From Ferrithrix thermotolerans DSM 19514 (GTDB taxonomy: Bacteria > Actinomycetota > Acidimicrobiia > Acidimicrobiales > Ilumatobacteraceae), in contig CAMAQQ010000041.1 of assembly GCA_945860575.1 (NCBI GenBank), forward strand, positions 1 to 8,772: DNA of 8,772 nucleotides, in the 5' to 3' direction. This document shows positions 1 through 5,691 of this stretch, piece by piece. The notes below the pieces were generated by a model. It saw only the letters and a program-made list of their open reading frames with translations. It was not told the origin of the DNA and searched no databases. Positions within the stretch are counted from its first letter, which is position 1; every line of letters begins with the position of its first letter. The position numbers and the translations under genes are program-made.

Positions 1-70
1 CACCACCGTCGCCAACACCTGGCTGGGCCAAGGGCGACGTGTGCATCGAAATTATCGCGACGCGCTTCAT
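1..70 (-). CDS. MshA-like glycosyltransferase (GT4), N-terminal fragment
   Basis: Only the first 23 codons are inside the window; the gene continues past the left edge. Read on the minus strand from the ATG at 70-68 it gives MKRVAIISMHTSPLAQPGVG and then Asp-Gly-Gly. The HTSPLAQPG-x-GD-x-GG stretch is the hallmark opening of actinobacterial D-inositol-3-phosphate glycosyltransferase (MshA), where it forms the first beta strand and the glycine-rich nucleotide-sugar loop. MshA joins GlcNAc from UDP-GlcNAc to inositol-3-phosphate, the first step of mycothiol synthesis, in the cytoplasm. Other GT4 enzymes share this start, so the exact substrate is inference. The gene lies 80 nt downstream of the RsiG-like gene on the same strand. 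I see no clear Shine-Dalgarno before its ATG. Confidence 0.7.
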   Translation of the reverse strand, partial: MKRVAIISMHTSPLAQPGVGDGG

Positions 71-150
71 TGAACTATAAAACCTACCGTTTTAGTCGGA
101 TTTTGCCTCTACCGAGAGATACAGGCTGTTTCTACTGGATAATTAACTAA

Positions 151-645
151 TTAATCTGCGAGAAGTGAGTCGACGTTGACGCCGTCATCTTTGTAGCGCT
201 TCACAAGTTGCGTTGTAAGTGCGTCAATTGCCCCGAAAAGTACTTTTCGCTCCAGCGACTGTGAAATTTCAAAACTCGAAAGTTGTTGAACAACATTTTC
301 AAGTGACTGATCATCAAGAGTTCGAAGGTCGCCAAAATTGATTTCTTGGCAAAGTTTTTCAAGTTCAACCACCAACTTGTGTTCGGCTGAGATATTTGTT
401 TCGCGTGGCGGACGCGACGATCCTCCACCGTGTTCTTGGCCGAAAACATTTGCAATATCCGAAACACTGATGCCTGATGCAGGAGTGCCATCAACACGGC
501 GTCGTTGCTCATCACGCGCCAGATCGCATCGCCCTTGAGCCATGCGGCGAACGAATGAAATTACATCTTCCTGCATTTGCAATGCTGCGCGAGCAACTCG
601 AATTTCGGCGGTTGACATCGATTCTGCGTTTAAAATGTCTGTCAT
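151..645 (-). CDS. RsiG-like c-di-GMP-binding protein (possible anti-sigma factor)
   Basis: The protein has 164 residues when started at the ATG at 645. An upstream GTG at 651 would add two residues, but the ATG has a good Shine-Dalgarno and overlaps the preceding stop as ATGA. Two helical segments each carry the RsiG signature E(X)3S(X)2R(X)3Q(X)3D. The first is complete: E26, S30, R33, Q37, D41. The second has E126, S130, R133, F137, D141, so Gln is replaced by Phe. A Gly/Pro/Ser-rich linker (about residues 53-85) separates them. In Streptomyces, RsiG is an antiparallel coiled coil that binds a c-di-GMP dimer with such motifs and sequesters the sigma factor WhiG. The closing part (LVKRYKDDG...VDSLL) also looks like that family. 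No sigma factor gene is in the window, so the partner is unknown. A c-di-GMP-binding role is well supported by motif; the anti-sigma role is inference. Confidence 0.75.
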   Translation of the reverse strand: MTDILNAESMSTAEIRVARAALQMQEDVISFVRRMAQGRCDLARDEQRRRVDGTPASGISVSDIANVFGQEHGGGSSRPPRETNISAEHKLVVELEKLCQEINFGDLRTLDDQSLENVVQQLSSFEISQSLERKVLFGAIDALTTQLVKRYKDDGVNVDSLLAD

Positions 646-884
646 AAGCACCCTCCCGAAACTGGTGGCAAAACTGCCACTTCATCAGCGTCGCCGACTG
701 CCTCAGCACCAATCGCTTCTTCACCATTCAGCCAAACGCGACAAGTACCGAGCACTTTTGCAAAGTCACTACCAAACTCAAGAACTGCGGTGCTCAGCAC
801 TTCATCAACAGTTGACCCCTGAATTTCTCGGCTTGCCGTGCCAGCGGCCTGTCGCGCAGAGGCAAAAAGTAGCAAATGTGCCAT
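642..884 (-). CDS. MoaD/ThiS-family sulfur carrier protein with Cys-Leu C-terminal extension
   Basis: This is an 80-residue beta-grasp protein, the usual MoaD size. It starts MAHLLLFASARQAAG, has the central VWLNGEE segment, and ends with AVLPPVSGGCL. MoaD, ThiS and CysO proteins receive AMP and then sulfur on a free terminal Gly-Gly, and donate the sulfur to molybdopterin, thiazole or cysteine synthesis. PPVSGG is typical of MoaD. Here, however, Cys79-Leu80 follow the Gly-Gly, so the unprocessed protein could not be adenylated. Removal of the last two residues, as by JAMM-type peptidases on related carriers, would be needed. No E1-like enzyme, MoaE or peptidase lies in the window, so the pathway is not known. 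It is the first gene of the minus-strand unit and overlaps the RsiG-like gene by 4 nt. Confidence 0.85.
   Translation of the reverse strand: MAHLLLFASARQAAGTASREIQGSTVDEVLSTAVLEFGSDFAKVLGTCRVWLNGEEAIGAEAVGDADEVAVLPPVSGGCL
651..656 (-). promoter_or_regulatory. Shine-Dalgarno of the RsiG-like gene, inside the MoaD-like gene
   Basis: On the minus strand GGAGGG lies 5 nt before the ATG at 645 (GGAGGGTGCTTATG). The same six bases are the Gly77-Gly78 codons of the upstream sulfur carrier. This site decides the RsiG-like start in favour of the ATG at 645 and suggests translational coupling through the ATGA overlap. Confidence 0.75.
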
Positions 885-890
885 GTCCTA

Positions 891-896
891 ATCGTA
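891..896 (-). promoter_or_regulatory. candidate -10 element for a leaderless transcript of the MoaD-like gene
   Basis: On the minus strand TACGAT (a TAnnnT match) is followed by exactly 6 nt and then the ATG at 884. This places the likely transcription start on the A of ATG. No Shine-Dalgarno at normal distance is present, and no strong -35 is visible. Leaderless genes of this form are common in actinobacteria; the assignment here is inference. Confidence 0.35.
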
Positions 897-931
897 CTCA
901 AGCCACTACCCTGCGTTGAGTGTCTGTACGC

Positions 932-937
932 GGTGAG
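932..937 (+). promoter_or_regulatory. Shine-Dalgarno that favours a TTG start for the histidine phosphatase
   Basis: GGTGAG lies 6 nt before TTG at 944-946. The protein from this TTG opens MKTRLLVLRHG, which is the normal length ahead of the RHG motif. The alternative GTG at 920 has only pyrimidine-rich sequence upstream and no such site. Confidence 0.5.
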
Positions 938-943
938 TCAAGT

Positions 944-1534
944 TTGAAGACAAGATTGCTTGTTCTGCGACATGGACAATCAGAATGGAACGTTCAAGGT
1001 CGATGGCAAGGTCAGGCCGATATCGCGCTAACGCCAAACGGTATTAACCAAGCACATCAGGCCGCAAAAAAAATTGGCAAGTTTGATTTAATTGCCGCAA
1101 GTTCTTTGCAGCGTGCTCGACACACTGCCGAAATAATTGCCGAGGCACACGGAGTTAACGATCTAGTTATTGATGATCGCTTGAAAGAATCTTTTATCGG
1201 ACCATGGGAAGGTTTGACATACGCCGAAATTGAATCTGGTTGGCCGGGATATTTGGAATCGTCCAAACAACCACCGGATTTTGAACCAAACAAAAATGTT
1301 GTGACACGAATGACCGCGGCGTTTATTGACATCGCTGCCAAGTGTCGCGGTGGCCAAGCGCTCGTAATTAGCCACAGTGGTGTTATTCGCACGATTCGTC
1401 GCGAACTCAAAGTCACCGATACAAAACTTGAAAATCTTGGGGGCTGTTGGTTCGATGTTCTACCAGACGGTCAAATATCTGCAGGACGAATCATCACAGT
1501 GATCGACGAACTCAACTCAAGCGAATCGCTTTAA
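944..1534 (+). CDS. histidine phosphatase family protein (phosphoglycerate-mutase-like)
   Basis: With a TTG start at 944 the protein has 196 residues and begins MKTRLLVLRHGQSEWN. A GTG at 920 would extend it by eight residues but has no Shine-Dalgarno, whereas GGTGAG at 932-937 sits 6 nt before the TTG. The RHG motif gives the phospho-accepting His10 flanked by Arg9. R57 (SSLQRARHTA), E82 in ESFIGPWEGLT and H144 in VISHSGVIR complete the usual active site. The E-x(3)-G-x-WEG element is typical of the GpmB/CobC branch (phosphatases for small phosphate esters such as alpha-ribazole phosphate or sugar phosphates) rather than of glycolytic dimeric mutases. The true substrate cannot be read from sequence. 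It is cytoplasmic, and the MFS gene follows after 9 nt, so the two probably share a transcript. Confidence 0.9.
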   Translation: MKTRLLVLRHGQSEWNVQGRWQGQADIALTPNGINQAHQAAKKIGKFDLIAASSLQRARHTAEIIAEAHGVNDLVIDDRLKESFIGPWEGLTYAEIESGWPGYLESSKQPPDFEPNKNVVTRMTAAFIDIAAKCRGGQALVISHSGVIRTIRRELKVTDTKLENLGGCWFDVLPDGQISAGRIITVIDELNSSESL

Positions 1535-1543
1535 GACAACACT

Positions 1544-2731
1544 GTGCTTAGTCGTTGGCTTGATGATTCGTTTTCACAACTAGTTCGTAAAAACATAACT
1601 TTGCTCACGGCGACTCGTCTGACAACGAACGCTTGCTACCGATTCACTCCGCCTTTTATCGCAATCATCGCCAAAGGTTTTGATGTTTCGCTTTCGCAAA
1701 TTGGTGTCGCCCTGACAGTATCCGAACTGTCTGGTTTGCTGTCACCATTTATTGGGCGCTTCGTTGATCATCTTTCTCGCCGAGGCGCGATGCTCATCGG
1801 ATTATTCGGCATTGGCGCTGGCTCAGCACTTGCGGCGATTTCGCCAAATATTTTTATGTTCACGCTCGGCGTGACTTTAATTAGTGTCACTAAAAACTTC
1901 TTTGATCTCGGCATGGCGGGTTGGATCTCAGATCATGTTCCTTACGAAAAACGCGGTCGATACATCGGCATCACAGAAATTTCATGGGCTCTTGGACTGC
2001 TACTTGGTGTTTCTGCGATGGGAGTTATCACCGCGCTCATTTCATGGCGCGCAGGTTTTGTCGCCGGCGCGTGTGGAATAACAGTGTCACTGGCGTTTAT
2101 TGCTGCGCGAATAAAAACAGAACCACATGAAGTGTCATCGCGCGTTGCTGATGACGGCATTCGCCTAAGCGGACGAGCTTGGTTTGTTGTAGCCACGATG
2201 TTTGCCACGATGTGCGCGAGTCAATGCATTTTTATAACTTTTGGTGCCTGGCTTGACGACGAGTTTGGTTTTGGCGCACTCGGCATCGCGGCTGTTGGTT
2301 TTAGTTTTGGTTTGGTCGAACTTTACGCATCGGTGACAAGTGCCAAAAAAACCGACGGCTGGGGCAAAGAGATCAGCATTGCAATTGGTTGTTTGATAAT
2401 GGTTCCTGGTGGTCTGGCGTTATCACTGGCGTCGCATAATTTAATTTTGGGATTACTCGCACTATTGGTTTACATTTTGGGTTTTGAATTTGCAGTTGTC
2501 AGCATGCTGCCACTTGCGACGCATCTCGTACCAAGACGCCCCGGCAGTGGTCTTGGATTAGTTATCGGTGCAGGCACGCTCGGGCGCAGCGTGATGAGTC
2601 TTGTTGCCACACGCGCATACGAATCAAGCGACGGGATCGCTTTGCCTGCTCTAATAGGTGCAGCATCGGCCGCAGTGGCGACTATTTTGATTTATCAATA
2701 CCACCGACGTGGTGGCCTAGTTCACGAGTAA
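1544..2731 (+). CDS. MFS transporter
   Basis: This is a 395-residue membrane protein with the roughly twelve hydrophobic segments of a major facilitator and no cleavable signal peptide. The family motif A is clear between the second and third membrane segments: G71-RFV-D75-HLS-R79-R80-G81. A second typical element, PYEKRGRYIGITE (about 133-145), lies in the loop after the fourth segment. A polar cytoplasmic loop of about 20 residues (190-210) separates the two six-helix halves. The GTG start at 1544 follows the phosphatase stop by 9 nt and has only a weak purine stretch upstream, consistent with translation from an operon. The substrate is unknown. Drug/metabolite efflux or sugar transport are both possible, and the linked phosphatase does not settle it. 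It converges on the NAD synthetase gene with 13 nt between stops and no terminator hairpin that I can see. Confidence 0.88.
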   Translation: MLSRWLDDSFSQLVRKNITLLTATRLTTNACYRFTPPFIAIIAKGFDVSLSQIGVALTVSELSGLLSPFIGRFVDHLSRRGAMLIGLFGIGAGSALAAISPNIFMFTLGVTLISVTKNFFDLGMAGWISDHVPYEKRGRYIGITEISWALGLLLGVSAMGVITALISWRAGFVAGACGITVSLAFIAARIKTEPHEVSSRVADDGIRLSGRAWFVVATMFATMCASQCIFITFGAWLDDEFGFGALGIAAVGFSFGLVELYASVTSAKKTDGWGKEISIAIGCLIMVPGGLALSLASHNLILGLLALLVYILGFEFAVVSMLPLATHLVPRRPGSGLGLVIGAGTLGRSVMSLVATRAYESSDGIALPALIGAASAAVATILIYQYHRRGGLVHE

Positions 2732-2744
2732 CGAAATTTCCGGC

Positions 2745-4406
2745 TTAGCCAGAATATTTGTTCGTGATCGGAAGTCGGCGATCTTTGCCAAATGCCTTGG
2801 TGCTGACACGAACACCAGGTGCTCCTTGCCGCCGTTTGTATTCGTTCACATCTACAAGTCGTGCAATCCGTTTTACGAGATCGGCATCGAAGCCGAGTGC
2901 AATTATCTCTTGCGCCGTTCGGTCATCTTCGACATATAACTCAAGAATTGAATCCAGCACATCGTAAGGCGGCAAACTCTGATCATCGCGCTGATCGGGC
3001 CGCAACTCGGCCGACGGAGCCTTGTCAATAATTGCTCGTGAGATAACTTCACGTTGTGACTTTAAGTTTATGAATTCACATAGTTCATAAACTTTTGTTT
3101 TAAACAAATCTTTGATCACGGCATAGCCGCCAACTGAATCGCCATACAGGGTGCAATACCCAACAGCAGTTTCACTCTTGTTACCAGTTGTTAAAACCAT
3201 CCAACCAAACTTGTTGGATAGCGCCATCAGTGTCGTTCCACGAACACGACTTTGTAGATTTTCTTCGGTTAAATCTGCAGACCGATTTGCAAAACTTGGC
3301 TCGAGCATCTCTAAATACGAACTAAACGCAGGTTCGATTGAAATTGTTTGCATCTCAATGCCAAGCGATTGCGCCAAATCTTGTGCATCAGTGCGCGAAC
3401 CAGTTGATGAATAACGCGATGGCATTGAAACGACATGGACTTGCTTGGCCCCAAGGGCTTCAACGGCAATTGCGGCAACTACGGCCGAATCCACCCCACC
3501 TGACAAGCCGATTACGACATCTGTAAAACCGTTTTTCAAAACATAATCGCGCGTGCCGAGAACCAACGCCGCGTGAATCTGAGCGATCTCGGTTAAAGGC
3601 TGATTAATTATGCCGATGGATTGAGTTGGCGAACTCCCAGACTTAGCATTTGATTTTGGCAAAGATAAATCACAAACAAGCAACTCTTCAGCGAACTGGG
3701 CAGCGCTGGCAACAAGTGATCCGTCTGCCGACAAAATCATCGAACCACCATCAAAAACAAGTTCGTCTTGTCCGCCAACTTGATTGACATATGCAACCAC
3801 GCAGTTGTTGTCTTTGGCGCGCGCACAAATCATTTCATGACGCACATTTAGTTTGCCGCCGTGAAATGGTGAACCATTGATGTTGAGATTTAGTACCGCT
3901 CCCAATGACGCCTGCACAGCAACCGGACCATCGGCTTGCCAAATATCTTCACAAATTGTCACACCAAAACAAATCTCGTTGATCGTGAACAACGGATTTT
4001 CGGCTCCTGGCGTGAAATATCTCTGTTCATCAAATACGTTGTAATTTGGCAACAGATGTTTTCGATAGACGCCAAGTACGGCGCCATTGCGACAGACGGC
4101 GGCGGCATTAAAAATTTCACCAGTTCGGTCGTTACGATCAACAAATCCAATAACTGCAACTGTGTCGCCAATTGACTTGACGATGTTCGTGAGTGCAGAC
4201 AGATTGTCAGCAACAAATCCATCTTTTAAAACAAGGTCCTCTGGCGGATACCCCGTCAAAGACAACTCCGGAAAAGCCACGATCTCGCATTTAGTCGCGA
4301 TTGCTTGGTTGTAATAGTCAAGAATTTTGGCGGCGTTTGCCGAAAGCGCCCCGACTGTCGGGTTGATTTGGGCCAGCCCAACGCGAAGTTTGGCGAAATC
4401 TGCCAC
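2745..4406 (-). CDS. nadE: glutamine-dependent NAD+ synthetase
   Basis: This 553-residue two-domain enzyme converts deamido-NAD+ to NAD+ using ATP and glutamine, the last step of NAD synthesis, in the cytoplasm. The N-terminal nitrilase-type glutaminase (about 1-260) has its complete catalytic triad: E47 in FPELSLTGYPPEDL, K116 in YRKHLLPNY and C152 in GVTICEDIW. The C-terminal synthetase (about 275-553) has the ATP pyrophosphatase loop SGGVDS at 302-307. It also has the conserved TTGNKSETAVGY and the DKAPSAELRPDQRDDQSLPPYD region (about 461-482; only key parts named). The length is that of the shorter bacterial two-domain form, not the longer mycobacterial type. The start is GTG at 4406 with no Shine-Dalgarno. 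A TAGCCT 6 nt upstream suggests a leaderless mRNA. It is divergent from the GSII gene, whose product supplies its amide donor. Confidence 0.96.
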   Translation of the reverse strand: MADFAKLRVGLAQINPTVGALSANAAKILDYYNQAIATKCEIVAFPELSLTGYPPEDLVLKDGFVADNLSALTNIVKSIGDTVAVIGFVDRNDRTGEIFNAAAVCRNGAVLGVYRKHLLPNYNVFDEQRYFTPGAENPLFTINEICFGVTICEDIWQADGPVAVQASLGAVLNLNINGSPFHGGKLNVRHEMICARAKDNNCVVAYVNQVGGQDELVFDGGSMILSADGSLVASAAQFAEELLVCDLSLPKSNAKSGSSPTQSIGIINQPLTEIAQIHAALVLGTRDYVLKNGFTDVVIGLSGGVDSAVVAAIAVEALGAKQVHVVSMPSRYSSTGSRTDAQDLAQSLGIEMQTISIEPAFSSYLEMLEPSFANRSADLTEENLQSRVRGTTLMALSNKFGWMVLTTGNKSETAVGYCTLYGDSVGGYAVIKDLFKTKVYELCEFINLKSQREVISRAIIDKAPSAELRPDQRDDQSLPPYDVLDSILELYVEDDRTAQEIIALGFDADLVKRIARLVDVNEYKRRQGAPGVRVSTKAFGKDRRLPITNKYSG

Positions 4407-4412
4407 ATAATC

Positions 4413-4418
4413 AGGCTA
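4413..4418 (-). promoter_or_regulatory. candidate -10 element for a leaderless nadE transcript
   Basis: On the minus strand TAGCCT (TAnnnT) is followed by exactly 6 nt (GATTAT) and then the GTG start of nadE. The layout is the same as that before the MoaD-like gene at 884. There is no Shine-Dalgarno and no convincing -35. Two matches with identical spacing make the reading more credible, but it is still inference. Confidence 0.35.
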
Positions 4419-4430
4419 CCGAGGCAAAAC

Positions 4431-4468
4431 TTCACACGCCGTTTACATTTGGACAATGGTTCAGAAAC
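4431..4468 (+). promoter_or_regulatory. candidate GlnR-type binding region upstream of GSII
   Basis: Four 5-mers fall at exact 11-bp phase: TTCAC (4431), TTTAC (4442), ACAAT (4453) and GAAAC (4464). The described actinobacterial GlnR box is gTnAc-n6-GaAAc repeated at this period. The first, second and last pentamers resemble half-sites; the third does not, and the order is not a clean alternation. A GlnR-like gene lies in the same cluster, which makes the position attractive, but the match is weak. I could not identify a convincing -35/-10 pair in this intergenic region. Confidence 0.25.
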
Positions 4469-4498
4469 AGCAGTCGGTAAAACTATGAGGGTTCCAAT

Positions 4499-4515
4499 TG
4501 CACCCGCATGGTGCA
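4499..4515 (+). repeat. inverted repeat in the GSII leader
   Basis: TGCACC and GGTGCA form a perfect 6-bp dyad around the 5-nt spacer CGCAT, 21 nt before the GSII start codon and just ahead of its Shine-Dalgarno. It could be a small mRNA hairpin affecting ribosome access or a protein operator. Short dyads also occur by chance. Confidence 0.35.
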
Positions 4516-4524
4516 TTTATTACG

Positions 4525-4530
4525 AAGGGA
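4525..4530 (+). promoter_or_regulatory. Shine-Dalgarno of the GSII gene
   Basis: AAGGGA lies 6 nt before the ATG at 4537. It selects that ATG over the in-frame TTG at 4498, which would add 13 residues not seen in the family and would start inside the leader dyad. Confidence 0.65.
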
Positions 4531-4536
4531 AACTTC

Positions 4537-5607
4537 ATGGCATATCAGGCTGAGTACATCTGGATTGACGGCGTTGAGCCGACACCAACATTGCGTTCTA
4601 AAACGAAGATCATTGAAAACAATTCGAAGGCACTTCCAATTTGGGGATTCGACGGTTCTTCAACTAGTCAAGCAACTGGTGAAGCATCAGATTGCATTCT
4701 CAATCCAGTTTTTAGTTGCAAGGATCCAATTCGTGGCGGCAAAAATATTCTCGTGATGTGCGAAGTGTTGGTCGCATCAACCGGAAAGCCTCATCCGACG
4801 AATACCCGTGCGGCGTGTGCTGTGGCGGCAAAGAAATACTCCTCAGAAAAAATGATTTATGGAATCGAACAGGAATACACGATGATGCGACTCAACGGTC
4901 GCCCATTGGGGTTTCCAGAACTTTCTGGTGAACCAGCACCGCAAGGGCCGTATTACTGTGGCGTTGGCGCGGGACGAGTCATGGGTCGAGACATCGTCGA
5001 GATTCACACAGAAATGTGTCTTGAAGCAGGTCTGCATATTTCTGGCACCAATGCCGAGGTAATGCCTGGCCAATGGGAGTTTCAAATTGGTCCGGTTGAC
5101 GCATTGCGAGTTAGCGATGAGCTTCATGTTGCTCGCTGGCTATTACATCGCGTTGCCGAAGATTTCGATGTGGTGATTTCACTTGACGCAAAACCTCAAC
5201 ACGGCGACTGGAACGGCGCAGGTTGTCATACGAACTTCTCAACAAAAGATATGCGATCAAACTACAAAGCAATCGATGACGCATGTCAGGCACTCGGCAC
5301 ACGAATTAACGAGCATGTCAGCAACTACGGACACGACATCGAGAGCCGACTGACCGGAAAGCATGAAACTGCTCCGTACAACAAGTTCACTTATGGTGTT
5401 TCAAACCGTGGTGCTTCTGTTCGAATTCCGTGGCAGGTTGCTCGAGACAAAAAGGGTTATGCCGAAGATCGTCGACCAAATGCAAATATGGACCCGTACA
5501 TCGTCACACAGTTGATACTTGAAACAGTCTGTGGAAATCCAAAGATAATCAAAACCAAAAAGACTGCGCCGAAAAAGCCCACAAAAAAGAAGTTAAAGAA
5601 GAAGTAA
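4537..5607 (+). CDS. glnII: glutamine synthetase type II (GSII, eukaryotic-like)
   Basis: The 356-residue enzyme joins glutamate and ammonia to glutamine with ATP. It starts MAYQAEYIWIDG, as GSII proteins do. Family signatures are in order: WGFDGSSTSQATG (36-48), metal ligands E111 and E113 in GIEQEYT, PGQWEFQIG (177-185), the ATP-site NGAGCHTNFST (226-236), GVSNRGASVRIP (287-298), and EDRRPNANMDPY (310-321). The catalytic core ends near residue 334, where most relatives stop. Residues 336-356 form an added tail with 12 lysines in 21 positions and several Thr and Pro, not part of the known fold. GSII occurs in plants and animals and in some bacteria (Rhizobium, Frankia, Streptomyces), usually beside a GSI. 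Adenylylation control is not expected for this type. A GSI and a GlnR-like regulator follow on the same strand, with a hairpin between GSII and GSI. Confidence 0.95.
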   Translation: MAYQAEYIWIDGVEPTPTLRSKTKIIENNSKALPIWGFDGSSTSQATGEASDCILNPVFSCKDPIRGGKNILVMCEVLVASTGKPHPTNTRAACAVAAKKYSSEKMIYGIEQEYTMMRLNGRPLGFPELSGEPAPQGPYYCGVGAGRVMGRDIVEIHTEMCLEAGLHISGTNAEVMPGQWEFQIGPVDALRVSDELHVARWLLHRVAEDFDVVISLDAKPQHGDWNGAGCHTNFSTKDMRSNYKAIDDACQALGTRINEHVSNYGHDIESRLTGKHETAPYNKFTYGVSNRGASVRIPWQVARDKKGYAEDRRPNANMDPYIVTQLILETVCGNPKIIKTKKTAPKKPTKKKLKKK

Positions 5608-5612
5608 CAATC

Positions 5613-5654
5613 CTGCCGTCGTTGCCCGAGTGAACCTCGCCGCAACGACGGCAG
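5613..5654 (+). terminator. 13-bp perfect hairpin between GSII and GSI
   Basis: CTGCCGTCGTTGC (5613-5625) pairs perfectly with GCAACGACGGCAG (5642-5654). The 16-nt loop can form a further 4-bp stem, CGAG/CTCG (5627-5630 with 5636-5639). It begins five bases after the GSII stop. No U-run follows on either strand, so this is not a standard intrinsic terminator. It may be a U-less terminator, a 3'-end stabiliser for the GSII mRNA, or a processing site that sets different GSII and GSI levels. The structure is certain; the role is not. Confidence 0.55.
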
Positions 5655-5691
5655 ACTGTAGAGGTGTGTTCGACCAGAAACGAGTGCTGAG

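Noticed and set aside
1..80. Plus-strand open frames ending at 73 and 80 that look like the tail of a gene
   Set aside because: The minus strand encodes a clear MshA-type start (HTSPLAQPG) over the same bases, which is far more specific than the unremarkable plus-strand peptides.
542..919. 125-codon plus-strand open frame
   Set aside because: It lies antisense across the sulfur carrier and the start of the RsiG-like gene, both of which have family motifs; its own translation shows no recognisable domain.
2732..2744. Bidirectional terminator between the convergent MFS and nadE genes
   Set aside because: The 13-nt gap and flanking bases hold only a 3-bp GGC-TTA-GCC dyad; no stable stem or T-run.
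3936..4222. Short frames on both strands inside nadE
   Set aside because: They overlap the glutaminase domain of nadE, whose catalytic Lys and Cys lie in this region; low-complexity shadows without start signals.
4498..4536. N-terminal extension of GSII from a TTG
   Set aside because: The ATG at 4537 has a proper Shine-Dalgarno and gives the normal GSII start; the extension lies within the leader dyad.
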